A DNA stretch of 64,000 nt from Streblospio benedicti (Eukaryota; Annelida; Polychaeta; Spionida; Spionidae). The stretch is from contig CM032666.1 in assembly GCA_019095985.1 (NCBI GenBank), positions 61,027,099 to 61,091,098 of the forward strand, in the 5' to 3' direction. The notes beneath the pieces were generated by a model. It did not search any database. It was not told the DNA's origin and worked only from the letters and a program-made list of their open reading frames with translations. This document shows, piece after piece, positions 32,075-44,066 of this stretch (the stretch's first letter is position 1; each line of letters opens with the position of its first letter). The translations under genes and the position numbers were made by a program.

Positions 32075-35000
32075 ATGCCTCAAGAATTCCAAGTCTTGCA
32101 ATGTTACAACTGTAAAACTTTCCAAGTTCAACAAATGAAGAAAGTGAACAAATGGGGGTGTAAAATGTGTGGCGAAAAGCAGTCCGTTCAGAGGGTAAGT
32201 TAAAAGTTTGATCACTGACATTTGAAGATGCATATTCTTCAATTTGAACAAGGCTGTATTAGTTTAGGGAGCTGTCATTATGAGAGGGAGGGTTACACTT
32301 AAAATTTTACCCCCCCCCCCAGGAAGTTGTGCACTCAAAATACCCCCCCCACATAATCCACATTTTGTGCTTTGAAATCCCCCTTTCCCCTTAATTTCAG
32401 AGTGAATGCCACATCACACTTGATATTGAATTTGATAAAAGACTAAATGAAAATGAATCTATCTTGTTTGAATTTTTTGCTTGAAACATAATGCACCGAA
32501 ATTTGACCCCCCCCTTCATTCCCTTGCATTGAAATTCTTCCCCCTTCCCTCCGCCAATCTGACAGTCCCCTCCCCCTCATGAATAATGACAGCTCCTTTA
32601 TCAAGAATGTATACATGAAATCCTTCCCTAGACTCAGTATAGCTGAAAAGTGTTTCTTGTCAGTTGTCACTCAGTGGGACGAGTAACTCCCAATAATGTA
32701 TGTATTTTTGTAAAGAGTCGACAAGTCCCAATATATATTGACAAATTTCTTGTGTTGTCTGCAGTCTCCAAGTTAAGGCCTCAATAGCCACCCTTCACCA
32801 GGACTATTAACCTTAAAAAGATACTAGTCCTACCCAAAAGTTACTCGTCCTGACAAGTTGCCAAATGTAATTATGCTCAGCAGCTTCTCGTATGCAGGGC
32901 GAGTGAATTGAACTCAGCTCGAGTCCTCTCCAATTTCTTCTACTCTGGACGAGCAAGCAGACTAGTGACGAAATGTGAGACTGGTTTTATTGTGTAGTAC
33001 ATGTTGTATTCTGATATGCAGGTGTACGGTCGTGGTTGTGGCGCCGACTGTAGAAAACACGTGCAGAAGCTGAACATGATGCAGGGAGAGTTGGAGCAAC
33101 AGTTACCGGGGCAACGGGCGTCACAACCGATGGTGGGGGCGGGTGACAGCAGCCAGAAGCTCACAGCAGACGACATCGATGGCGGATCAATACAGCAAAC
33201 GCACAGAACGGTTAGTCTTTTTAAAGTCCTCGTATTTAGAAGCTCTCTATTAAGATCACGTTTTGGATTAAGTGGTCTCAGTAGAAAGGTGGTCTCTTTA
33301 TGGGGGTTGTTGTTGGTCTCCTAGTGGTATGAGAGCTAGAGTCTTTAAAAGATGTTGTTATTAATATTATAGAGGTCATCTCTTTATAGAGGTGATCTTA
33401 ATTAAAATTTCTTCAGAAGTTTTTTATGACATCCAACTCCTTTTGTTTAACCATAGAAATTAGCACAATAATAAGCAGACCAAAAAGTTTTTGAGTCCAT
33501 CCGAGATGGTTTGCTTAGTTACCGATCTTGTAAATAGCGTAAATGACATGGCACTTATTTTTGGACCTCTTCTAGGGGTCTATTGCAGACACGTTTTAGT
33601 GTGATCGACGACAAAAGTGCATTACATGTCATTGGTTAAGTCTTTTTATGGGTATTGATAACTGCACAGAGAATCATAAAATTTGCCAGACAATTGTTGC
33701 ATAATCGTGTTTCTGTTTTAGCGTGCTTTTGGTATAAATAGAATGTGAAGACTTTTTGCAAAGTCCTATAGGATAGAGAGTAAACATACTTTTGTGATGT
33801 TTAGTAGAACCTCTATTGATACCACCCATGGGACTAGTGAAAAGTGGCTTAAGAGAGGTGGTCTCTTTATGGAGATTTGCATTATTCTCTTTATCGATTG
33901 GGGCCATGAGAAATAGTCTTCTAAAACAGGTGTTCTTTTTGGCAGGTTGTACTGTTGTTTGTGTAGGAAAAACAGTTATCGACTACATGTATTTTAGAAT
34001 GTTTGACTATAAAAAGTAGCTTAACTTTATAATTAACATTCTTAAGATAGTTGATAACTGTTTTTCTTTTTCATGGTCCATTATATTCTGAACTTTTATA
34101 ATTCATTATGCTCAATATGAAAGCATATATGCCTAAAGTACATTTAAAGAAGATTCTTTTGTAATCCCTTCTTGTAAAGGGACTCACTTCCAAACAAATT
34201 ATGTAAAGACTTTTATTAAGTTGAGTATTTATGAACTTCGAGTTTTAGCTTGAAATGAACAGTTACTTCTAGAATGTAAATATCTCTTAAAAATGCAAAT
34301 TTTAGTTGTTTTTTCTTTCTAAAACTCTATGATTGAATCGCGATATAATACACGAGTCGGTCTACTCAGAAGTAATCTTTCGTTTGCAGAAATCCGCGAC
34401 GGGTGCATCATCCACATCCAGTCGTTGGGCCGGTTACATTGCGCGAGACGAACATGAAAACGAGGCTGATTTTGACCACGACGACCCCATGTACACGACT
34501 GACGCCACTCAGTTTATGGGGGCTGGAAATTCTGGGAGCAGCAGGGGAAGGTAGGGATACAGTGACGACTCTTGGGTGGTGGGGCCTTCTTGGTCAAATT
34601 TTTGATGGTATGCCACCCTCACGATGAAAAATTGCACACAATTGTGTCAACTATCAACATTCGCGATCACTGCCGGACACAGGTTTAAAGTGACACATCA
34701 ACACTGTCATCATTTTTAGCTGTTTAGATGAGTTAAAGTCATCAACAGATCCAGGTTTTTGGAAAAGCCTTCCCAGAGGGAGGCAAACTGAGGGGATCTC
34801 AGATCAAATTGTCTTGTCATTGTTAAAATACAATTTTTTTTGTAACATTTAAAAAATTCTTTGAACTTTAATTTTGATGACTGTCTTATTTAGTGAACAA
34901 ATATTCACCTTATCGAATGTTTTACAGTTTACGGTTTCATTGTTTTTGAAAGATTCCAAAGTGCGTCGCTAATGTTGATTCCTGATGTTTGAAAAAAATG

Positions 35001-36129
35001 AAAATGGTTAAATGAATGTTGGAACCATTGGACAGTTTGTATAGTTTGTGGTCAAGATGTTTTTTTTAACTTAATCTGTCAGATATTACAGATGTTGTTT
35101 TCATGTTTCAGAAAACGGAAGTCTTCAACTGAACCATATTCACTGAAAAAACAAAACGAAATGTTTGAAAACAAAAGATATGCTTTAAACAAAAGATATG
35201 CTTTTGACGGCTCAATTGAAGAAACCTTATTGCATGAACACCAAAAAAGTCACAAGGCTCCACAAAGTCATCCAATGCCTTTTGGAACCAACAGCAGACT
35301 ACACAGTGATAAAAATAACGACGGAGTTGTCAACAAGTTCTTGTATCAGAAAAACTTTCCATCAAATAGTGCCTCAACTGGAAAATTAAATCACTTGACT
35401 CTTTTCCATAAAAACAGAGAACAGGATGATAGAAATAGTGACAGTGTAATAAGTATTAATCAGAACAAATTAATGCCAAGTAATGTTCCTAATAGAAAAT
35501 CAAACCAATGGATGACTGATTCATATCAAGGAAACAAAGAACATTATTATAGAAATAATGACAGTATTAATCAGACCAACTTGCAGTCAAATAGGGCTAT
35601 AAATGGAAAACCCGACCAATGGCTGTCTGATCTGTCACATATAGATCATGTGACAAGCGATTCGGCTCGACCTAATTACCGCGAAAACTGCAGCAGTGAA
35701 AGCCTTCTGCTTTTAAAGCCGCAAGCCCCGATTAATGTGAATAGGCAAAAGTCGCATGGTGCTGATAAAACCAATCAATATATCGCAGATCAGGGAATAA
35801 TAGGCGAACATACAAACCCTGCTGGAAAATCAATAGGAGAGACGTTGGTTGACAATTTGTCGTCTGTGAGTCGCACTTCTTTCTGTGACAATATGGACGG
35901 GCGGAGTGTTGAGAAAAAACAGAAAGTGGCAATTGAAACTGAGACAACAGGCTTGAAGTTAAATACTGGGTCGTCAAAATGGGGGAAGTATTTGAATGCT
36001 GCTTCAGATCAAGAAAAGGGGAATTCTGAGTCAGGGATTTCAGACAATGAGCTTAATGGGGATGAGTTGTTTGGCCTGTACAATGATGTTAAGGAGGAAT
36101 GGGAAGGGCTTTGTTCAATCGACTGGTGA
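32075..36129 (+). CDS. MRNIP: MRN complex-interacting protein
   Basis: Four coding exons, 32075-32194, 33022-33210, 34390-34550 and 35112-36129, with consensus splice sites, give 495 residues. The N terminus has a zinc-ribbon-like set of cysteines (LQCYNCKTFQ and WGCKMCGEKQ) followed by YGRGCGADCRKHVQKLN, almost the same as the human protein. Exon 3 holds SSRWAGYIARDE, the exon 3/4 junction gives the basic RKRKSS, a likely nuclear signal, and near the C terminus SSKWGKYLNAA repeats the Trp motif; the human protein has counterparts of all these in the same order. MRNIP binds MRE11-RAD50-NBS1, supports its loading at double-strand breaks and ATM signalling, and protects stalled forks from MRE11 resection. 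The long last exon (339 residues) is Asn/Ser-rich and disordered, longer than in mammals. Intron 1 contains an inverted-repeat element. Confidence 0.93.
32268..32596. mobile_element. GGAGCTGTCATTAT-ended element in MRNIP intron 1
   Basis: Left end GGAGCTGTCATTAT is repeated inverted at the right end (ATAATGACAGCTCC), each followed inward by GAGGG-type sequence. Runs of C separate phrases such as AAATTTTACCCCCC and AAAATACCCCCCCC. It shares ends and the internal TATTGAATTTGATAAAAG with the element at 5231-5999, in the other orientation. 329 bases, no frame. Confidence 0.7.
33222..33425. repeat. GGTGGTCTC MITE fragment in MRNIP intron 2
   Basis: Contains repeated phrases of the family that dominates 49-63 kb (AAAGGTGGTCTCTTTATGGG, ATAGAGGTCATCTCTTTATA). 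Ends are not complete. A second fragment of the same family lies at 33805-33915 in the same intron. Confidence 0.55.
33805..33915. repeat. Second GGTGGTCTC MITE fragment in MRNIP intron 2
   Basis: Begins AGTAGAACCTCTATTGATAC, the family's left end, and includes AGAGGTGGTCTCTTTATGGA. The right inverted end is missing or too diverged to see. Confidence 0.55.
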
Positions 36130-38941
36130 CAGTACAATATATTATAATGTACAGGTATACAGAAGGATCTGTTTAAGTCGAATGTTGATAACTCATATTT
36201 AGTGATAACTCGAGTAAATAAAAATAACCCGTTTCTTTTATGTTATTAGATTTTGATGTGAACTCAAAATTTTGGATAGCTCCAATTTTTTATTCACTCG
36301 TTTCAAGATTGAGTAAATGTTAGTATAAATGTGGTGGTTTATAGCTGTGATTCAAGGCTTGTTCTCACGACTTTGAATTTTACACCAGGTAATCGGTACA
36401 CTGGTTGAATAGATCATTTCTGATCTTACAGTTGAGTTGAATTGGCCCATTTGAATTGTAATTATGCAGTTGGATCTGTATAACTTGAATTAGATGGAAT
36501 TCAATGCAATGTTTGAAATTTCAAATTATCTGTGATTTTTAATGTAAGGTAACAGGAAGTGAAATGACTGTTTGTTGAAATTAAGTTATTCATCAAATTG
36601 ACAATCAAATAGTTTAAAGGCTGATCAAATGGAGGTACAACTAAAAATTATTCACAATACATTAAAATGCTTAGTTGAAAGCATGCCTAATTGGAATTGG
36701 TTGAGTTTTGTCCACGAACTAGTGAAGCTTGGTGGTAAACTGGGATTTGGCTTTCACCAGACGGAAAGTTTACGAATAGCCACAAATCATGTGTAAAGCA
36801 ACAGTTTCAGCTGGGTTAACTCTATTGAGTGGGAGACAATGGAAATAAATGGTGTCATTTTCATGGACCTGTGAGAATATTGTACAAGTGAGATTTTTTT
36901 ACCATTTTTTATTGTTTAAGCTTCATGCTCATTTGTATTGCAATATGCACAAGAATATTGTACTTCATAAACAGATGTTAACTTAATTTTGTGTTTGAGT
37001 GATGCATATTGAATTATGGTCTATGTTTAACTTGTGTTCCTGTATAGTTACTAGGTGTCACAATCGGTTGCGCTGTCTTCATTTATAAGGAATATTGGGA
37101 CTATTTCTGTTGTTTATGATCTGTATTTATAATCTGTTGTGTACTCTTTTATATTGTACCTATCCAAATTTACCAGCAACTTGGATTTTTCACTGGCCAA
37201 AGTATATTTCTAACTAAGCCTTTTAAGTCCATTTGTCACTAGGAGGGTTCTGCATTGGCCACTTTGACAGTTTGACAAATGTTTTTTGAAAGGTGTTTAT
37301 ACGGTGTATGTTTGAATGCCCAAGTTTTATACACCATTTTCATGGAAATTGAGAATATCCAATGTGTGATTAACAGAAAATGTTCAATTCAATGTAAGAG
37401 CATGTTGAATAATAAAGTTTATTATATGTCAAAGTCCACAGTGCAGATTTTGAGAAAGCATGTAGGTAGACGTATTACAACAATTCAAAATAAAAAATGT
37501 CAAGAAGCGATGTTCTATTACTATGAGGCTAATGAATTAGAAATCTTTACTACACAAAAATCTTAAAATATTTTGAAATTTTCTTGTTTTTATAATTTAT
37601 CAATTATACTAAGTCAATGCAAAGATTAACTTGTTTAAATATCTAGTAAACTCTATTGAATATATTAACTACCAGGGTTTGACTGAGTCTACCTGTTTAT
37701 GGTGGGTGCATTACGTGCAAATTAGTCATTTTACAAAGATTTTGTAAAAGTTGTAATATATGATTTAGAAATAAATTAAATTGCTTCATATTTGTATATA
37801 TTTTTCTCCTGAAGAGGTGTTGTTAGAACACAAAAATATTAGAGAATAAAATTTAATTTAGTGTAATTTGAATCTTTTAAACATTTGCAGTGTGAAGAGG
37901 TGGAAAAGACGGTAGCCACAACATGAAAAGAACCACCTACAACCAAATAATTAATCTTAGGTCATCTTAGTTAGAAATAAATTACACTTGCCTGATATTA
38001 ACCATCATTTGAATCATCATGCTTATTTTAACAAAAATTAGAGAAGTGACTTTCTTGTTCTCTCTTTTTATTAAACTCGGTATCAATATATGAAAGTTGT
38101 AGAACTTTAAAAAAATTAAATTTATTTCATTTAACAAAAAGGAGTCCTTATTTACTGTCCGTGACAAGCACTTTGATGTCTACTGTCTTATGTCAAACCC
38201 CGAGTCGCTTGATCTAAGTATTAAGCTCAAATATGCTCCAAAATATGGATTCCTTTGTGCGTCACAGTGTTATTAAGTTATTACATTATTTACCTTTCAT
38301 TTGTGAATGTCACAGTTTATAAATTATCGCAATATTCATCTGACAAAAAAAAAAAAATGAATTAATGTACTTACTTCTGCTTGTAGTTAGGTAAAATATA
38401 TTTTGTTAATTAATTACACTCTGAGTATCAGATGTCAACAAATTGAGAGTGATTAATTTGCATTTTTACCTTATTTTCCTGTATTAATAATAGATGTACT
38501 GTCTATTGTCATATGCAGCTAAAAAGTAACACAAATGGTGAAATATGTGTTACAATGACATCGCAAATAAAAGGAAGTTATTAACCTGAGTAATTTCTGT
38601 GTTGTTTTGTTGATAAATCATTCAAAAGCGTTCTGGGTATCAGATATATCTTGACATCTGACTATCAGAATGTTCAAAAGGTATAGCAATTTGTGAACAC
38701 AGATACAGCCACCATTTTTTCCTCGGGAATGTCCTAATATCAACATCAGTTGGAAATCATTACTTCAATCACTGTAGTGACTATATAGTCAGACCAAACA
38801 AAAGAGGCCTGTATGGTCTTGCTTTTAGTTCTAATAATGCAAACAATAATGCAACTACGCCGAATTAGAATGTTATTGAGCTATTAAGCTGCAGTTCTAT
38901 AACAAAAGGCAACGTAAATCATAATTAGTCCTGGAAATTAA
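36130..38941. other. MRNIP 3' region, no further gene seen
   Basis: AATAAA-type signals near 36217 (AGTAAATAAAAATAAC) could end the MRNIP transcript soon after the stop. The rest is AT-rich with short, unsupported frames; a 95-codon plus frame at 37279-37566 has no recognisable motif and is not called. Confidence 0.45.
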
Positions 38942-39310
38942 GGAGACTTTCTGGAGATCAAAGAATTTTGAGATAAAAAAAATTCTCAAAATGTTCTTGT
39001 TTTTTATTTTAGTATAAAAGTACATTCATTTCCCTTTTTAAAAATGTACAACACTTTAGGGGTTTCAGGATTAGAATTTGGTTTATGGACCATACAAAAG
39101 ATCATACAAAAGACAATAAAAAATTCGGTCAATGTTAATTTTTCCTGTACCAATATTGTATATATGATCTTTTGAATGGTCCATAAACCAAATTCTATTC
39201 CCGAAACCCCTAAAGTGCTATACATTTTTAAAAAGGGAAATGAATGTACTTTTATGCTAAAATAAAAAACGAGCACATTTTGAGAAATTTTTTATCTCCA
39301 GAAAGTCTCA
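38942..39310. mobile_element. Long-armed foldback MITE with TTAA flanks
   Basis: Almost the entire element is an inverted repeat: the left arm starts GGAGACTTTCTGGAGAT and runs about 165 bases, including TTCATTTCCCTTTTTAAAAA and AATTTGGTTTATGGACCAT, and each block recurs inverted on the right. Roughly 90-95% of arm positions match. TTAA stands immediately outside both ends (38938-38941 and 39311-39314). About 40 bases remain as loop. Single-stranded DNA or RNA of this region would form a long hairpin. Confidence 0.8.
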
Positions 39311-42300
39311 TTAATGATAGTAGAATAATATCTGTCATCATAAACTCATCTTGCCGCGACATCTATCATTAGTTACTCTTTAATATGATATACGACTCCT
39401 GATCACGGGAAGATGCATAAACTCAATACATTGGTCTCCAAATGCTGGCAAATATTTTTACCCAAATGCCTGCGACATGTCATAATTTTATTGTAGTAGA
39501 CATTTCCAACTATTGAAGCGGAATCAGCCACGGTATTGCACTTATTTGCCAAATTGTCTCTTCGCTTGATGTCTATTTAGGGGCAGGACCAACTTTTGGC
39601 CAATATACAGTACGACCCGTTTATCTTGAGCTCTTCTAACTCACACTTATGGATAATTTGAGCAAATTAGCTTGAACGTTCCCTACATGTTACTTGCATT
39701 ATTTTTTGTTCATTCTGATGACAAAAAATACAGGATAGCTTGCATTTTTTATTCAGTCCATTTAAGTTTGAAGTAATTGTGTCCATCTGTAGTTCTAACT
39801 TCTTATCGTTCTCTAAAAAAGTGGAGATCTAACAGTTCATGTGACATAACTGTGCTCAGTGTATAGATTTAACAGTAAGTAACATCACGATGTATAGGAG
39901 CTCATCATTATCATTCATATTATGTTACCCAATTTCTTGGGAAATTGGGCTTCAAATAAGCATTTGATGTATGATTTTGTCACTCCTGAAAAGGAGTCGT
40001 TTGACGTAAGAATATTTATGGAGAACATATTCATATCTGTACTCATAGAAGCAATTGAATATAGCGGTAAAGGTATATATCAAATATATATTATCTACAA
40101 ACATACACTCTATGTTTAATTCATTATTATAAGACACATATATGTAAATCATTGATAAATATTCATTGTACATATGTAACGAATTTTGTAACACAAACTT
40201 AAATTAGGTTAAATTGAATTTTAGTCATAATGCAAACTGTCATGGTATTTTAGTACTATTGAAACATTGGTGACTGTAATAGTACTGACTGTCAGATTGT
40301 GGTTCTAACAAAACATGATGCTGTAATATTTTCTCATTTTATTTATGTTCAACATCATCACATTGCAGTAGTAAGAGATATCACAGATCTGGCTACGTTC
40401 AACAAAGTACAACCAACAGACTTCTAACCCGAGCTATGGTCACTGTCCATTGCTAATGCCAACCTAAAAAGGTATTACCATTCACTAAGCAAAGTTTTAT
40501 TTACTCTCTAGATTGTTTTCTCTGACTATGTCCAGTTACGAACTTTCTTGGAGAAATACGTATTGGTTTTTATTATCATGCTAAATGAATGTTGATTGTA
40601 GCATGGACAATGACTATAATTTGAGTTTGACATCTAACAAAATGCATCATATAGAAAAGTAGATGCTGAAATTTGTAACGAAGAACCCTGTATGAAAATT
40701 CTGGCATTTTCACATAACAAAATAGTGCATATTACCATCCAAATGGCCATGGGCTTTTTGGTTGAAACCTTTCGCTCTTTTGGTATGGACTTTTGCATAG
40801 TTGGGTATTCGTATTGTTATTTCAATGGTCTAGATTCTAAAATCTAAATTTCTGTGTAGGCATTTAGATGGGGTGGGCCCTTGGATGGTTGTATACAATA
40901 ATTAAAAACGTTTATTAAATAAAAGTGAATTTTGTAAATCGAATTCTGGACTGATTCTATCTATATTGCAATTCAAGTTTATGCTTGTAGGCCTATTCAT
41001 ATTATTTCTGCATTATTTCAGAAATAGCATTGAAATATTGGCTAAATACATACATAATTACTCGAAGAAAAATATTGTGTTAGGGGTATAATGAAATTAA
41101 ATTGATAAAATCAAACTGTCACGTTTATAGCATATTGTAATTGCTTACATATATATGCACTTATCTATAGAAACATGTCTTCTTTACTAAAAAAATAAAC
41201 ATGTATAAAATACCTGGATCATAAGACAAAAAAGATATAAGTAACTCCATCATTTAGTCATCAACAGAATCAAACGTACATTTGTGGGTAACTTTCAATG
41301 TAAAAAACGTCCAAAACAAAATTAGCGTTCGTAAAACGTTACATGTTGACCTCAATGCATTCCTATATTTCTTTTCATAAGAAATTATTACAAAGAAAGT
41401 ATTTGAAAATGATTAACATAAATAACATATTAAACGTCTTAAGAATATGTCTAACTAAGTTTGCTACAGTCAAAATACAGTTACGTGCCCTTTTAAAGAT
41501 ACAAAGTGTTAAAAAATTATCACAATACATACATGTATATACGACCACTCAGAAATGGTCTTATAAATGCATTCAACTGAAATAATAAGCCTTTTCAACT
41601 AAACAAAGCTTTTCCAAAGGATTATCTATCACGTGTGCATGACAATAACATCATTTCATGCATTGTCGATATTTATCTTAACATAATTAGGCATAAACTT
41701 TTCCTGGTAAGATAATATATGCAAATGTGCCAACGAGTTCTCACATTTACTAATAGTAAATACATTTGACCTGTTCATACGATATGATTGATCCATCTGG
41801 GGATTTATGATTGCCAAAAATTATTGCCACCAAAGTTTTAATACATATTTTTTTTTAGGGTTCTGCTAATAATTGGAAATGTACTTGAGTGAAATTTTGT
41901 CTGTATACTTTTAAAAACTTCTTCCAATATTCGTGAAAGTTTTATGAAAATTGGACAGATATGAATAGAGTTTCCCATACACATTTTTAGTAAAATTCTT
42001 AAATTTCAAGGCCAGCATTTCATAGAAAGTATACAAGGCCCCAAAGTTAGGATTTTAGTATCAGAGCTAACATGAAAGGAAATAATGGTCAAAACTCCAT
42101 AAAACTTTCACAGTTGTCTGGTGAAGTTTTGAGAACACCATTAAAATTACATTCAATTACATTTTATACTTTGATACTGAAATAACCATATAATTCCAGT
42201 TATGACATGAGTGTGAAAACACAACTAATGGTATATAGACTGAACTAAAACTATATTACTGGATAAAATAAACTTGCAAAGAGCCAATCTATTATATATA

Positions 42301-44066
42301 TATATAACAGTTTTGTTACAATATAAACAATAAGCATTTGCTTTAAATTTAATTTTAATGTATATCCTGTACAATGATAATTTAATGTATAGTAATGTAT
42401 ACCATAGTTTTAGTTTAGTGTACATACATATACTATTGAACCTGTATGTATAAGCTTTATAAAGTTACCAATAATGGTGTTTTGTTAACGTATTAAACCC
42501 AGCTTTGTAAAACAACAAAAATCAATCCATAATAGCAGAAAGAAAATGTTATTTTAGCAACTGTCGATGCCTCAAGTAATTATGCATAGAATTGTCAATG
42601 ATAGACCTAGTGACCTTCGTCTACTTCATCGAACATGATTTTTACTTGTATTATTAATTTTCTTCATATCCTACCATGTTGCGTATAAAGTTTAAAATCT
42701 TCCTAAACTTGTCCAAAATAAAGCAAAATAAATACATTTATTGCATTCCAACCTCCTTGGTGTATTTTTCAAAATCTTACGTGATTCTTTTTTTGAAAAG
42801 TACCCAAAGGAAGTTGAAATGCTGTAAATGTATTCTATTTTGTTTGGATATACAAGTGTATTTTGGAATATTTTAAATGTTGCAAGATAAGAAGAAAATA
42901 AATGAATACAAATTGAGACATGCTGCTGTGTACCAGATTTCACAAATTATGTGTGTGAATCTTAATATGTGGCAAGGATTTGCAATGGAAATAAGTGGTC
43001 TTATAAGTTCAAGTTTAGCACTGGCAGATCCAGGTTTTTGGAAAAGGGAGTTTTTCTTGCATGCGGTTAATAGTGGACATGCCAAAAAACCCATGCCCCC
43101 TACTCCTCCCCTTGGATCTGCCTATGTTTAGTACCATTATTATCATGATTGAGGAATGAGGAAGCAGTTAAACTTAATATGAATTCTAAACATCCTAAAT
43201 GTTCACATAAAAGCCCACGGGCTCTCAATTTGTAACCTAGATCAATGTAGGGAGTGAACTTTCACATGAGTGGGCACATGTATTTACGTTGACATATTGC
43301 TATTATTGTTATGTAATGCCATCAATTTTTGATGCAGCTGATTGGTGGTTAAACAAGCATGGGCACTTCCATGGATGTGTTTAGAGTAATTCAAACTAGA
43401 TATTAGAACACCAAATTACAGTCGGATCTGACATTGATAGTCCATAATTATCTTCATGATTTTGAGTTAACCGAGTTATAATATTAGAACATATTATTCA
43501 GGCAAAATTGTATTTGATCCATGTATTCAAGTAGTTCGATACATGAGAGTTCCAGATAAAAGATCCAACTGTATTCACTGTAAAGGGACAACAGGGCCAT
43601 ATAATCTGTACAGCCATGTACACAATACATTCTAAATACACCATGAGCCATGTCTGTAAAATCTGTATATACTTCAAACACCGTATGGGCAAGCGGCTGA
43701 ATATTTTAGTGATCCTTTCAACCATTATAATGTAGTACATACCTCGAGGTATATACACATGTACTCAATTGTTATTGTCTCAATGCTTGTCCTTTGAAAG
43801 AAAATCTATTATTTAGAATGCCACTGCTCACCAAATGATAGCTTCTAATAACAACCTTGCATAAATTTGTCAATATCAAACTCCCTACCATATTTAACAA
43901 GGTAGGTGTTCATCAATCTTTGAGTGAAACTTAAACACTTTTTGCTCCAACAATATTCATATCATATGGCATCCTGTATTATTGTATTATACATTTCCCT
44001 TATCAAAGTAAAAAATGGAAATATTCATACATTCAAATTTCAAGCTATGTTCAGCCAATCTCGTAG
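39311..44066. other. Gene-poor AT-rich region
   Basis: Nearly 5 kb with no exon-like frame, RNA gene or clear array. A MITE-like piece of about 105 bases with GGCAGATCCA-type inverted ends lies at 43022-43126. The right end of the stretch is the 3' flank of the minus-strand gene beginning at 44067. Confidence 0.45.
43022..43126. mobile_element. Small GGCAGATCC-ended inverted-repeat element
   Basis: Begins GGCAGATCCAGGTTTTTGGA and ends CCCCTTGGATCTGCC, giving an imperfect inverted repeat of about 12 bases. The internal phrase ATCCAGGTTTTTGGAAAAG also appears at 34750-34768 and, inverted and diverged, near 52700, so it belongs to a dispersed family. Confidence 0.55.

Noticed and set aside
37279-37566. 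A 95-codon plus-strand frame downstream of MRNIP as a small gene
   Set aside because: AT-rich, cysteine and lysine scattered without pattern, no splice or start context, no recognisable family.
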